A stretch of 33,557 nt of DNA from Phaeodactylum tricornutum CCAP 1055/1. Taxonomy: Eukaryota > Bacillariophyta > Bacillariophyceae > Surirellales > Neidiaceae. Positions 10,346 to 19,983 of this stretch are shown in pieces. The position numbers were made by a program, and so were the translations under genes. Below the pieces are notes generated by a model. It made no database searches and was not told where the DNA came from. It saw only the letters and a list, made by a program, of their open reading frames with translations. Every line of letters starts with the position of its first letter. Position 1 is the first letter of the stretch. The stretch is taken from the NCBI RefSeq assembly GCF_000150955.2, contig NW_002238013.1:1-33557 (forward strand), read 5' to 3'.

Positions 10346-10737
10346 TAGAGATACTAATAGAAGTATGCTTTACCTAGAACAATTGTTGGCCTGTTAGTGC
10401 CGTACAAGATGCTCTTTTTTCCGATTGGTGATTACCAACCAGAAGTGGGAAAAGAGCTCTCGCAGTATTTCTTAGAGTAGTTATCCTTTACATGTTACTA
10501 GAACCAACAAATGGCTTCCATAGTTGCACAGACAAAGGAAAGTAGCGACGGATGACACACGCACCGTCTGCGTCATCTGGCGACATTCCAAAGTGTCTCG
10601 TGTGCTACATACAGAATTCTAACAATGATGCTAACTGGAACCCGGAATTGGTTACGAGAAGTAGACGCCGCCTACCCCGTTCTTCGATCGCTTTCACCGT
10701 GTGTATTCTGCAATATTCGCAACGTAACACACAAAAG
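10346..10737 (+). promoter_or_regulatory. Upstream region of the SET-domain gene
   Basis: About 390 bp between repeat E2 and the preferred start of the SET-domain gene. The reading frame is open back to an ATG at 10,552, so part of it could be coding, but residues 1-62 of that longer version would bury the signal peptide. No core promoter motif can be named. Confidence 0.35.
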
Positions 10738-12744
10738 ATGATGCGAAGTATAGAGCGACGACAATGTCTATTCCACCGGACGGCGGGCTTGGACACGAAG
10801 ACCTTGTGTTCATTTGTCACGACCGCATACTTGCTACTGACAGTGACCGTCGGTTCTCACGCACAGAGCCATCCGAAGCAAACGTGCACAATTGCCTATG
10901 ATGGTACTTCCGCGTGTAAAGAAAGCAGCAACGACGACGATGTCAATCGGCAAGCAATTAATGCGGGAATGACTGTCTCTTCTGCTTTGTCGGATTCCAC
11001 CTGTGGCTTGTATTTGGCACCCTCCACCATTCCTGGTGCAGGCGTGGGGATATTTACGGCGGTGGAGAAGCAAATTGGGGATACGGTAGGACGTGGAGAT
11101 ATTTGCATTCCCGTCATTGATATGTACTGGCACGCCGACGGCATCACGCAACCCTTTTCGGACTATTTCTGGTCCGGAGACACCATGGGCATGTCGCACG
11201 AAACCGACTCGGACGACGTTGAAGCACTCTGTCCGGGGTTGGACTGTGCCATCAACTGTCATCTTGCACTCGTTAACGTGGAGAAAGCCGTCCCCGTCTA
11301 CGACGACTTTGGAGCGCTACACCGATCCCGCGATCCTGGAACCGGCGCCTTTTCCCCGTACCACAACGGAACCACCTACGTGTCCCGACACATTCCAGCG
11401 GGAGGAGAATTGTTCAAGTTCTATGGGGATCACTGGTTCCAAACAAGACCTCATGTTTTTGGCCTGATCCCACTTTCGGAGGATTACGAAACGGCGGAAG
11501 ACATGAATGAAAAAATGGTGCTGCTACTGCAACGAGCTTTGGGTACCCGCGATGGCGTCAACGTCAGCAGTGGCAACAATCTGTTGGAGGACTGGTTTGG
11601 TTTGCTACAGAAAATTAATGCCGGTGCCTTTGAATCGCGCACCCTCAATGCCTTGCCCCAGTCTTGGGCCGACGCCACGTTGGCCGCCAAAGACACAATA
11701 TCCGCCCTACACCAACCATCCGCGACGCGGGATGTGGCCTGGCTGGAAAAACACGGACGATGCATAGATCATGTAGAACCGCGAACGAGTACCATCGTAC
11801 CGCAAGCCGGGCGTGGAGCGTTTGCCGTGCGAAGCTTGCTGCGTGACCAAGTCATCACCACCACGCCTCTGCTGCACGTGGCGGATGCTGATTTCTTCAA
11901 TCTGTACAATGTCACCTCGATGTTTGACGAAAACGACAATGAACACTATCAGAAACATGTTGACACTGTGGTGGGATCCCAGATCCTTTTGAACTATTGC
12001 TTTGGACACGAAGAGACGACCGTTATATTGTGTCCTTACGGATCCGGTATCAACTACATTAATCACGACGCAACACTCGCCAATGTAAAAATCAGATGGG
12101 CGGTCGATTTTGACGTCGTTCACGACGATGAAGTTGTACAATCATGGACGGTGGAAGATTTGGAAAACGATACTAAGCCACGTCTTGCCTTGGATTACTT
12201 CGCAACGAGGGACATCGAGCCCGGTGAGGAACTCTTACTTGACTACGGCGCCGTATGGGAAGAAGCGTGGCGGGAACACGTCGACACATGGCAGCCGTAC
12301 AATGGGGTCGTGGATGCTATAAGCTACGGTAGTGCCACCACAATGAATGAAGTCGCCCGCGAAACCCCACTGCGGACGCAAGACGAACAAAGGTTCGATC
12401 CGTATCCAGGCAATTTGCAAATTCGGTGCCATTACGCTCTCAAGAATACCATAAATCGCGAGGAGGCCTACGTTTTCCATTGGCGGGACACTGATTACGG
12501 CTACGCATGTCACATTCTTGATCGGTTTATTGAAGACAACAAGGACTGGTACACGGTCGAGCTGGAATTGACGGTCGATCCCGACGCCGAAACCGCTGTA
12601 AGAACAGAGCGAACGGATGTACCCCGATCGGCGATGCAATTTTTCCCGGCCCCCGGAACGAGTGATTTACAGTTGCCCAACGCTTTTCGACACTTGATCG
12701 GTCTACCGGACGAACTTCTTCCCCCGCAATGGCGCAACTTGTAG
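10738..12744 (+). CDS. Signal-peptide protein with one degenerate and one better-conserved SET domain
   Basis: I prefer the ATG at 10,738 (or the next codon) because it places a hydrophobic stretch (TTAYLLLTVTVGSHA, then QS) as an N-terminal signal peptide; the same frame is open to an ATG at 10,552, giving 730 residues. Numbered from 10,552, a first SET-like half spans about 160-310: GAGVGIFTA near 164, INCHLALVN, and GGELFKFYG near 283. A second spans about 420-610: GRGAFAVRS, GSGINYINHD near 496, and GEELLLDYG near 557, corresponding to the SET substrate/cofactor 'NH' and 'GEEL..DY' motifs. SET enzymes methylate lysines, but secretory targeting is unusual for a histone methyltransferase, so the substrate is unknown. 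No intron is needed. The partial copy at 3,038 shows this locus has been duplicated. Confidence 0.8.
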   Translation: MMRSIERRQCLFHRTAGLDTKTLCSFVTTAYLLLTVTVGSHAQSHPKQTCTIAYDGTSACKESSNDDDVNRQAINAGMTVSSALSDSTCGLYLAPSTIPGAGVGIFTAVEKQIGDTVGRGDICIPVIDMYWHADGITQPFSDYFWSGDTMGMSHETDSDDVEALCPGLDCAINCHLALVNVEKAVPVYDDFGALHRSRDPGTGAFSPYHNGTTYVSRHIPAGGELFKFYGDHWFQTRPHVFGLIPLSEDYETAEDMNEKMVLLLQRALGTRDGVNVSSGNNLLEDWFGLLQKINAGAFESRTLNALPQSWADATLAAKDTISALHQPSATRDVAWLEKHGRCIDHVEPRTSTIVPQAGRGAFAVRSLLRDQVITTTPLLHVADADFFNLYNVTSMFDENDNEHYQKHVDTVVGSQILLNYCFGHEETTVILCPYGSGINYINHDATLANVKIRWAVDFDVVHDDEVVQSWTVEDLENDTKPRLALDYFATRDIEPGEELLLDYGAVWEEAWREHVDTWQPYNGVVDAISYGSATTMNEVARETPLRTQDEQRFDPYPGNLQIRCHYALKNTINREEAYVFHWRDTDYGYACHILDRFIEDNKDWYTVELELTVDPDAETAVRTERTDVPRSAMQFFPAPGTSDLQLPNAFRHLIGLPDELLPPQWRNL

Positions 12745-12985
12745 CTAGAATAGATTACGTGCGTGTCTCTAAACAAATTGCCCCTCTATACAGGCTCGGT
12801 GTGTGTGGCCTGCTATGAGTTGCCGGACGGAATGAACTAATTGGTCGAGTGTAATAGTACGTAAACAGTTCGTAATATTTTGCGGTAGGGGGCTAATGTC
12901 GTTACATTAGTACGCATGCAGAAGCATATATAGTAGAATTAGAATGTAGAGCGTCTTTGTACGAGACTTGTTGCGATTCGTTTCC
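12745..12985. other. Convergent 3' region
   Basis: About 240 bp between two genes that point at each other. It should hold both 3' untranslated regions; nothing else is seen. Confidence 0.4.
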
Positions 12986-13849
12986 TCAGCAAACGATGGC
13001 GTGGCATCGGCAATAGTAGCCATAGTCCTCCTCCTCGTCCTGGCTTTCTGGCTTCTTGTCGTTGACTTTTGGCTGCTCGCCATGATACATTTCGTCGTCA
13101 CGCAATTCGACAACGTCGTCGACGTCACGCGTATCACAGAACAGCTGGTAGACCCCATGCAGAACCACCAGACTACACAACGCCAAAAGCGATACGAGGA
13201 GCACTGTAAATCCCCACAGAGCTTGTCCAAATAAGACGAGACCCAGCACAATGTTGAGCAAGATTTCGGGGACCAACAACAAGACAACGTTGGTAACTCG
13301 ACATTCCTGCAAGGTCAGACGGTACAACCAGGTTGAAATGGCAAAGAGCGCAATAGTGGCGTTCACGACGGGCCAGTGATCAACCAACGCTACGGTAATC
13401 TTGGGCACGCTGGTCGATTCACTGTTAGTGGTGTTGTTGTTGTTCGAAATCGACCAAAAGACGATTCCGAATTGAATGGCAATCAGCGCCGGAAAGATCA
13501 GCAACAAGAACGTTGTATCTTGACAAGTCACCACGGAAACATCGCCACTGTTTGTGTGTGACTGCTTGTACCGGTATTTGTGCTGGTGCTGGTGGGGGAG
13601 CTTGTCGCGATCTAAACCCATGGAAATGGTACAGGAACACGCTGGATCGTCGGTGTCGTCCTTGTGGTAGGATTCGTTGCTTTCTACAATCGTTGTGTCT
13701 GGGTCGCGGTCGTCTTCCCCATTCCTACCGATGACGGCACTTGCGGGCGGCGCCTTTACGCCGGATCCTTGGGGTAGAAGGGGTTCCGTCAGATCGTTCG
13801 CGTTGTGGGGTGTTGCGGTACAAATGGAAGTAAAGGTCATTGCGTGCAC
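12986..13849 (-). CDS. Predicted four-helix membrane protein, function unknown
   Basis: A 287-residue protein without a family I recognise. The first 110 residues are hydrophilic, with acidic and His/Lys-rich patches (HQHQHKYRYK) and a short Cys motif (CSCT). Hydrophobic segments follow: TTFLLLIFPALIAIQFGIVF, VVNATIALFAISTWLYRL, NVVLLLVPEILLNIVLGLVL and FTVLLVSLLALCSLVVLHGV. An acidic soluble tail ends in a CRCHAIVC cysteine cluster that might be lipidated, which is inference. There is no signal peptide. The protein is convergent with the SET-domain gene. The start is the first ATG in frame; a second Met three codons later is possible. Confidence 0.75.
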   Translation of the reverse strand: MHAMTFTSICTATPHNANDLTEPLLPQGSGVKAPPASAVIGRNGEDDRDPDTTIVESNESYHKDDTDDPACSCTISMGLDRDKLPHQHQHKYRYKQSHTNSGDVSVVTCQDTTFLLLIFPALIAIQFGIVFWSISNNNNTTNSESTSVPKITVALVDHWPVVNATIALFAISTWLYRLTLQECRVTNVVLLLVPEILLNIVLGLVLFGQALWGFTVLLVSLLALCSLVVLHGVYQLFCDTRDVDDVVELRDDEMYHGEQPKVNDKKPESQDEEEDYGYYCRCHAIVC

Positions 13850-14788
13850 TCCTTTTACATAAACCGAATGTGAGAATATTTTTGTCTTGGATTGGGGGGA
13901 AGGAGGTGAATGGGGATGGTGTCACACTACTACTCGGTCCAGTAGAGTCAATGTGGTGGTGAGCAAATTTCGGACACACAAGATATGATGGATGGAACGA
14001 AATTTTAGTAGCAAGGCGGGAGGAATCGACGATAGGATACGGTGTATAGGGTACTAACTACCGTTGCTGGTGATGCCCCCGTAATCCAAACACACGGCAG
14101 CTATTCTTGGCTCTTACCAGTTTCCTATCTTTGGTCACGCTTGGCAATCGCGGATGAAACGTATATAGAGAGAAATGGCGGCTTATTATTGTTTCTTATT
14201 CCGACGTTAATTGCATTCACTCTTCTGAGGAACATACAAAATAGCCCAGCCCAGCGTCTTGAATCACTAGAGAAGAGCGGCCTCATACGACTACTACGAA
14301 AATGGAGGTACTCCATTTTTGTTGGATCAAATATGCCTATCGTGTCCATTCTACTTATCCGTACAAAAATTCTACTATTGTAAGTACTATGTGTGCTATT
14401 GGTATTGAATTTTACATAATTGCTGTTCACTTTGGATCTTCAACGAAATACGGATACCGCAAGTCTGTATTTACTTATATAAATAGTACAATCGAACGTG
14501 CTGTTTGGCGTACCAGTAGCCGTTGAGAGTGGGAGTGTCTGTTTTGGAACGAGATAACTGTAAAGCAAGTGACCGGGATGGTACCTCTTTGACGGTGCAC
14601 ACACGGACACGGACACGGACAAATCTGCACAGCCTTGCTCACAATGCACTAGTACTAGAGTGTTCCTAACAAACTGTAACGCAATTATTAATACCGGTCG
14701 TTCGCAAAACAGTCAGAAATATAAGCATTGTACGGGTTGTGGTACTAACTGTCTTAAAGTTCAAGGAGCTGTAGGGAAATGATTTATT
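13850..14788. other. Intergenic, no gene supported
   Basis: About 940 bp upstream of the membrane-protein gene. The longest open stretch (14,042-14,383 on the plus strand) has no domain, no signal and no homolog I recognise, so I do not call it. The region probably contains the promoter of the minus-strand membrane-protein gene. Confidence 0.45.
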
Positions 14789-15070
14789 CTATGCAGAAAA
14801 TCGCTCGGCCAACTTGTGTTTTAACCCTCCAGCGGAACGGGTAACCTCATCGCAGCAGGCCTGACAGAAGCCAGCCGAACCGAGATGGACGAGCCAGAGC
14901 AACAGGGTAACGATGAGGTGATGGCTTGCAAAGCAACGCAAGATTCCTAGCACGTCGATTCGAGTGGTCAAATCGAATATTCTACGGCAAATTTCGACTT
15001 GCCGAGCGTGAGTTATCGGAGAAGAGCTACTTACAGTCAATTCCTGACGTCCTATGGTCAGTTTGGACAA
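14789..15070 (-). CDS. Possible short gene or last exon, hypothetical
   Basis: A 93-codon frame on the minus strand whose C-terminal half looks protein-like: a hydrophobic stretch (HHLIVTLLLWLVHLGSAGF) followed by CQACCDEV and a basic end. A GTAAGT at about 15,035 and a GCAAG just before the hydrophobic part raise the possibility that the first half is intronic and that an upstream exon exists. No family is recognised and no start is secure. It could equally be chance. Confidence 0.22.
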   Translation of the reverse strand: MSKLTIGRQELTVSSSSPITHARQVEICRRIFDLTTRIDVLGILRCFASHHLIVTLLLWLVHLGSAGFCQACCDEVTRSAGGLKHKLAERFSA

Positions 15071-15282
15071 CCCCTACGATCACACACTCCAAGGCGACAT
15101 CGAATGGTTGCTTCCTAATTTCTAATCAAAAACGTTTTCTCTAATCAAAAGCGATCCCGATCTGGATGAGAGGAGGAGCTGTAGCGTTCTAACTGTAAGT
15201 AATTGATCTAAACTTTAGAACCCAACCGCAAAGTGCAGGAACGTGGCACATTCACGAAATTTCGAGCTCTTGTAGTAGCAGC

Positions 15283-16526
15283 CTACTCGTCGTTCTGAGC
15301 GTCGTCGCTATCTTCCTCGGATGGCTTGTACGTTGGCCAATCGGTGTAACCTTTGGCGCCAACGTGTTGCCACCAGTGCTGATAAGCAGCTTCAGGTTCT
15401 AGAGGCCAGTCATTGGCGAAACGTTCGACCAGATCGGGATTGCTAATGTACAAACGTCCAAAGCAGGCCAGATCAGCGGCACCCGAGCGAATCATCCCTT
15501 CGGCAATTTCTTTCGTAAGTCCAACGTTGCAAATAATGGGACCGTCAAAGACTTTACGGATATCGGCAGCCGTAACTGCCGGACATAATCCATGGTATCC
15601 AAAGCCGAGACCATCCATAAGATGCAGGTAGGCCACCTTGAGTTTACTCATTTCGGCCGCCACAAAGGTAAACATCTGGGCGTTGTCCTCACTACCCATG
15701 TCTCCAAAGACTCCGTTGGGCGAGATTCGAAAGCCAATCCGATTCGAGGGGTAGGCTCCGCTGTCCACGACACCTTGCACAATTTCCTTCAAAAAGCGAA
15801 AGCGGTTTTCCATGCTTCCGCCGTATTGGTCCGCGCGTTTGTTGGTCTTGGACTGCAAGAATTGATCAATCAAATATCCGTTGGCGGAGTGGATCTCGAT
15901 TCCGTCAAAGCCTGCCTGACAAGCGAGTTTGGCACCGTGTACGTAATCTGCGACCACACTTTGAATCTCGTCCACCGTCAAGGGAACGGGTGTTTCGGGC
16001 GGTACATCTTCAAAGGTTGATGTCTTGACCTTGAAAGAGTCGGCCATGGGAATGTCGGACGCCGAAACTACGCGTTGGGATTCGACGTGAAAAGACGAAT
16101 GGGCTTGTCGACCCATATTCCAAAATTGGACATAAATCTTGGATCCCTTGGCGTGTACTTTATCCACGATCTTTTTCCATGCTTCCATTTGTGCTTCGGT
16201 ACGAAGCTCTGGACTGTTGAGCCAGCCGTAGCCCTCTTCAGAAACGGCAGTGGCTTCCGTAATGATGAGACCCGCCGACGCACGTTGTTCATAGTAAGTC
16301 GCCATGAGGTCGTTCGGTGTCCGGGAGACGGTATCGAGCGGATCTTCGGTAGGTGTGCAGCTATAGAATTGAAATACGAGTACAGTGAGTAATCGTGTTC
16401 GACACTGGGCACAAAATAGTTCGTTCTTGCCGCTTACCGAGCGCGGGTCAAAGGGGCCAGAACGACACGGTTCTGTAGCTCCTGTCCACCAACGGTGAAC
16501 TTGGAAAGTATCTGCAGATTGCTCAT
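15283..16526 (-). CDS. Old yellow enzyme / NADH:flavin oxidoreductase (two exons)
   Basis: An FMN-dependent ene-reductase of the OYE/12-oxophytodienoate-reductase family, which reduces activated C=C bonds with NAD(P)H. The continuous frame is wrong at its N-terminus. Splicing out 16,361-16,437 (77 bp, GTAAGC...TATAG) joins 16,526-16,438 to 16,360-15,283 and gives 388 residues, a normal length. The start then reads MSNLQILSKFTVGGQELQNR, with the family-typical LAPLTRARCTPTEDP across the junction. YYEQRASAGLIITEAT follows at about 52-67. The active-site HSAN is at 187-190, with the Tyr proton donor at 192. DQYGGSMENRFRF and the FMN-phosphate loop CNVG...ACFGRLYISNP (about 307-338) are present. 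There is no targeting presequence, so a cytosolic location is likely. The gene is divergent from eIF2-beta. Confidence 0.93.
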
Positions 16527-17117
16527 GATCTGGACTTTCCGTAGAGTGAATAACGTGTGTGTGCTTTAGGATGGCACACGAGTGCAACGATTATGAGATC
16601 GAGGAGATCGATGTTGTAGGAAGCCGCTACGAGGTTTCCCTGGGATCGGCAGGTTCGTGGCCATCGGCATCGGCAGAAAAGGACAAGACATCGTAGCGGG
16701 AACCGATGGGAACAAATTCGAAGCTCGTGGAAACTGGGGATTTTCGTTTGTTCGGAGAAATAGTCGTGTCATTAGACGTATACTATGGAGTACATTTAAT
16801 GTTTTGCGACGAAGCGTCACCCAAAACCAAGTGACGTTCTTAAATCCACTGAGTCAGTTTAGTGTCGTGGACTTGTTGCAGCCGAGACACCTGAAGAATG
16901 AACTTCATTTCTTCTTCCTAGATTCCGGATGCCAGTCGTATTTCGGCCCAGACGAGCACAGTCCAGACGATCCAGGTTGACCCCACGTCTGTCTGTCTTT
17001 TTGCTCCAGCGGCAGGCACGTTTAGGAGCCTGTCGGGTTTGCCCCACGATGGGAGGTGTCGATACGATCGACCATACTTGGTAACCACTTTCCGAGCAAA
17101 CACCTATCAGTGCCATT
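16527..17117. promoter_or_regulatory. Shared divergent promoter region (flavin oxidoreductase / eIF2-beta)
   Basis: About 590 bp between the two start codons, the only space available for both promoters. An open stretch on the minus strand (16,566-16,820) has no domain and is not called. No specific motif is claimed. Confidence 0.45.
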
Positions 17118-17837
17118 ATGACCGAAGAAGAGCAAGAGACTATGAGCGACGTCGAAGAAGAGGCTGACGTCGCTGCCATGTTGGACCTGAGCAAGAAAAA
17201 GAAGAAGAAAAAGAAAAAGACGTCGTCCTCCAAATCCAAGACTACCGACGAGGACGACACGAACGCTCCCGACCTTTCGGGACAGCAGCGGCTCTTACAA
17301 GAACAAGACGAAGCCCAAGAAATGGAAGATGTTGATGACCGCAAGGCCGAGTACACGTACGAAGAACTCCTGGATCGGGTCGTGGATTTGCTGCAAGCCA
17401 ACAATCCAGACTTGGTTGAAAAGAAGCGGACCCGCATCAAGCCTCCGCAACTCCAGCTGTTGTCCAGCAAGAAGACTCTCTGGGTTAACTACCAAGAGAT
17501 CTGCTCTATGATGCAGCGCGATCCTCTGCATGTTTACCAATTCTTCATGGCAGAACTTGGGACCGAAGGTTCCATGGACGGAAATCAGCGTCTCATTATT
17601 CGAGGCAAGTACCTCTCCAAGTACATTGAAAGTCTACTGCGGAAATACGTCATCGAATACGTGACGTGCGAAATGTGCCGTTCGCCCAATACTGATCTCG
17701 TCAAAAATCAAGCCTCTCGTCTCTACTTTTGTACCTGCCGCGACTGCGGGAGCTCCCGATCCGTAGCCCCCATTCGGTCCGGGTACCACGCCACCTCTCG
17801 CGCCGATCGTCGGGCTGCCCGAAACGCCAAGGGTTAA
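17118..17837 (+). CDS. Translation initiation factor eIF2, beta subunit
   Basis: The beta subunit of the eIF2-GTP-initiator tRNA complex, acting in cytosolic translation start. The 239-residue protein has an acidic N-terminus with one lysine run (about 26-34). In animal and yeast eIF2-beta three such K-boxes bind eIF5 and eIF2B-epsilon, so one is a reduction. YTYEELLDRVVDLLQANNPD at about 79-98 and the central domain follow. The C-terminal zinc ribbon has Cys 184, 187, 207 and 210 (CEMC ... CRDC), followed by a basic tail. No intron is required. It converges on the next gene with 121 bp between stops. Confidence 0.96.
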   Translation: MTEEEQETMSDVEEEADVAAMLDLSKKKKKKKKKTSSSKSKTTDEDDTNAPDLSGQQRLLQEQDEAQEMEDVDDRKAEYTYEELLDRVVDLLQANNPDLVEKKRTRIKPPQLQLLSSKKTLWVNYQEICSMMQRDPLHVYQFFMAELGTEGSMDGNQRLIIRGKYLSKYIESLLRKYVIEYVTCEMCRSPNTDLVKNQASRLYFCTCRDCGSSRSVAPIRSGYHATSRADRRAARNAKG

Positions 17838-17958
17838 CAAATCGAAACGCAACTGTAACCAAGGGCTATTTCAATTCAGTCAAAATGCAGCCAAACTTAC
17901 TACGTTGCCTACCAGTAATGCTACAGCGTTTAATGTAAAATCGTCTTGTCAGGAATGT

Positions 17959-19449
17959 TTAGGACTGACGAGGACTTCGGCAAAATATGACACGCAACAC
18001 ATTGATTGCTGGTCGATCCATTAATTGCTGTTTGCGGTCCGTCAGCAGTAAACTTTCATCCGTTAGCAACGATCGAAGATCGTCATCCTCGTTTGTCTTG
18101 CCTTCTTCCGCAAAGGCAAAGGGAGTATACGAAACCATCTCCGTGACCGCTTTGCGCTGGTGACGATTAGAAAGTGCGGTGGAATGGATAGGGTCGGGAT
18201 TACCCGTGCGAGTAATTTTTGACGTTTCGTCCAATCGATTCATTCTGAGCTGCAGCAGGTTCAAGCAATCCTGAATGTCTTTCAATTGCTCGCCAAAATG
18301 TTCTGTAGCCACGACAATCGCTTCCTTTTGCAAGTCTTGGAGTCGATGCAAAATCCGCCGCTCAACTCCTCTCACGTGTGCTTTCATTGCTTTTTCCTTC
18401 ATATCCAGCGCAATCAATTGGGTTCGAAAGTGACGGGTTGACGTTTCCTGCCATGCCCGCAAGGCTGTTGCGTCGCGAGGGAAAGGCTGTGCGACTGAAG
18501 GAGAGGAAGATGGATCGGTGCCTTTTAGACCAGACTCTTCTCTGTCTGATATCAAGGTCTGGAAATCTATGATGAGTTTTCGTTGACTTTTTAGAACCGC
18601 CAAGCAGAGCATTTTCAGATTTTCCATTTCAAGGCGTCCTGCTGAAAAATGATCGGTGGTACTTTTGTCGGATGCGAAAGGCGCCGTGCGATAGGTACAC
18701 GGGTTCTCCTCTCTCAATTGCGCCATGGCAGATTCTGTGGCATCACAGAAACTGCGCATCGAATTGACTGGTGACGAGTTCAGTAGCGACATTGGCCACG
18801 GTCGCGTTGCGGCGGGTTGCTGCAAATTCGAGAATATTTTTTTCGTGGTTCGTTGTGTGCGTGTATTGGCGGATCGGAGCAAGGGGATTGTCACATCGCT
18901 CCTCGCTGTCGACTGGCTTTCAGTAACTGGCGACGGTTGATAGGCTGGAGGTGTATTGGTGCTGGTCAGCCAATCACTGAGAGGACGGGATAGCAATGAA
19001 AGCAATTCCGGTTCGTTGGCTCGAAAGCGCTTGGCGTACGAAAGAGGATCCCATCGCGATTCTGGATTGGTTTTTATCAGGGCCAAAGGGCAGGCCTGGA
19101 TCACAACTCTGATAATTTCAACGTTGCAGGAGCTCTGTACAGCTACTTGCAACGGTGACAGCCCTTGTTTGGGAACAGACGCAACTCTGGGGTTGATCTG
19201 AATCATGGAAGCGATGATGTCAACGGAAGCATGATGTTTCAAAGCCAAACACAACATGTGGTAAGTCATGAGGGACGGGTTGGAATACAACAAGGCTTTG
19301 GATTTTTGCCAGTGTGTTACAGCGAATACCCTTGACAGTGATAGAAGTGACGCCGTAAGGTTGGTGCTATTCAAGGCATCGTCCTCCGTGGCCACGTCGC
19401 GATATTTTGCTTTTTGGCTTGTCGTTGTTGTTGCTGTCGTCCGGGACAT
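17959..19449 (-). CDS. Ankyrin-like repeat and coiled-coil protein, function unknown
   Basis: A 496-residue protein. Residues about 60-155 resemble degenerate ankyrin repeats (GLSPLQVAVQ, then VVIQACPLALIKTNPES), a style common in diatom proteins. A low-complexity Ser/Thr-rich middle follows. About 250-420 is a charged helical region with coiled-coil character (MEKAMKAHVRGVERRILHRL-like heptads, LRMNRLDE). There is no signal peptide and no transmembrane segment. A protein-interaction role is the most that can be said. No intron is needed. The start is the first Met of the open frame. Confidence 0.75.
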   Translation of the reverse strand: MSRTTATTTTSQKAKYRDVATEDDALNSTNLTASLLSLSRVFAVTHWQKSKALLYSNPSLMTYHMLCLALKHHASVDIIASMIQINPRVASVPKQGLSPLQVAVQSSCNVEIIRVVIQACPLALIKTNPESRWDPLSYAKRFRANEPELLSLLSRPLSDWLTSTNTPPAYQPSPVTESQSTARSDVTIPLLRSANTRTQRTTKKIFSNLQQPAATRPWPMSLLNSSPVNSMRSFCDATESAMAQLREENPCTYRTAPFASDKSTTDHFSAGRLEMENLKMLCLAVLKSQRKLIIDFQTLISDREESGLKGTDPSSSPSVAQPFPRDATALRAWQETSTRHFRTQLIALDMKEKAMKAHVRGVERRILHRLQDLQKEAIVVATEHFGEQLKDIQDCLNLLQLRMNRLDETSKITRTGNPDPIHSTALSNRHQRKAVTEMVSYTPFAFAEEGKTNEDDDLRSLLTDESLLLTDRKQQLMDRPAINVLRVIFCRSPRQS

Positions 19450-19983
19450 GATGTGGAAGTGGGCAGATGTCTCTGTTCCAGGATTTTGTGTGGGAGAGGG
19501 AACAGATCTTTCACTCTTCGTCGTTGAGAAACTAGCGGCACCTTATTTCTCGGAGGCGCTCCATTGTGTCAGGTTTTTCTTGTGCATTTCTCCGACTCGG
19601 CCACCGTGGATGAAACGCGTCTCTATCCGTTGGAGTGGAGTAGTGTTGCGTTGCGTTGTCTCTATGGCTGACTGCACCGCTCACGGTCAATACATAAGTA
19701 TGATGCAAAGAGGGCAAGAACCAATTCCAATCAAGTTTTCGTGAACCTTGGAACGTTCGCGAAGTGAGTGTGAATGTCTGGACGACATGATAGTCTACAT
19801 CACCTCTCGTCAACAATGAAAGTCTGTCCGCTATACGACCTTGTCACAACAAAATTTGACTCCGTTACCGAATCGAAAGCGAAAACTCCGCCATCAACAG
19901 GTAAAAGATCGCTTCACCATTTGTAGGAGTCTTCAATCCGGCAAAGAACTCTGTGGTAGAACATTGTTTCGTTTATTGGAAGA
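19450..19983. promoter_or_regulatory. Divergent promoter region
   Basis: About 530 bp between the start codons of the ankyrin-like gene (minus) and the DUF1415-type gene (plus). Small open frames on both strands overlap each other and are not supported as genes. Confidence 0.4.

Noticed and set aside
14042-14383. A 113-residue plus-strand protein in the 13.9-14.8 kb gap
   Set aside because: No domain, no start context, no neighbour relation, and an equally long frame on the opposite strand.
16438-16587. The longer 434-residue start of the flavin oxidoreductase
   Set aside because: Its first 76 residues match nothing in the family, while the spliced version restores the conserved N-terminus.
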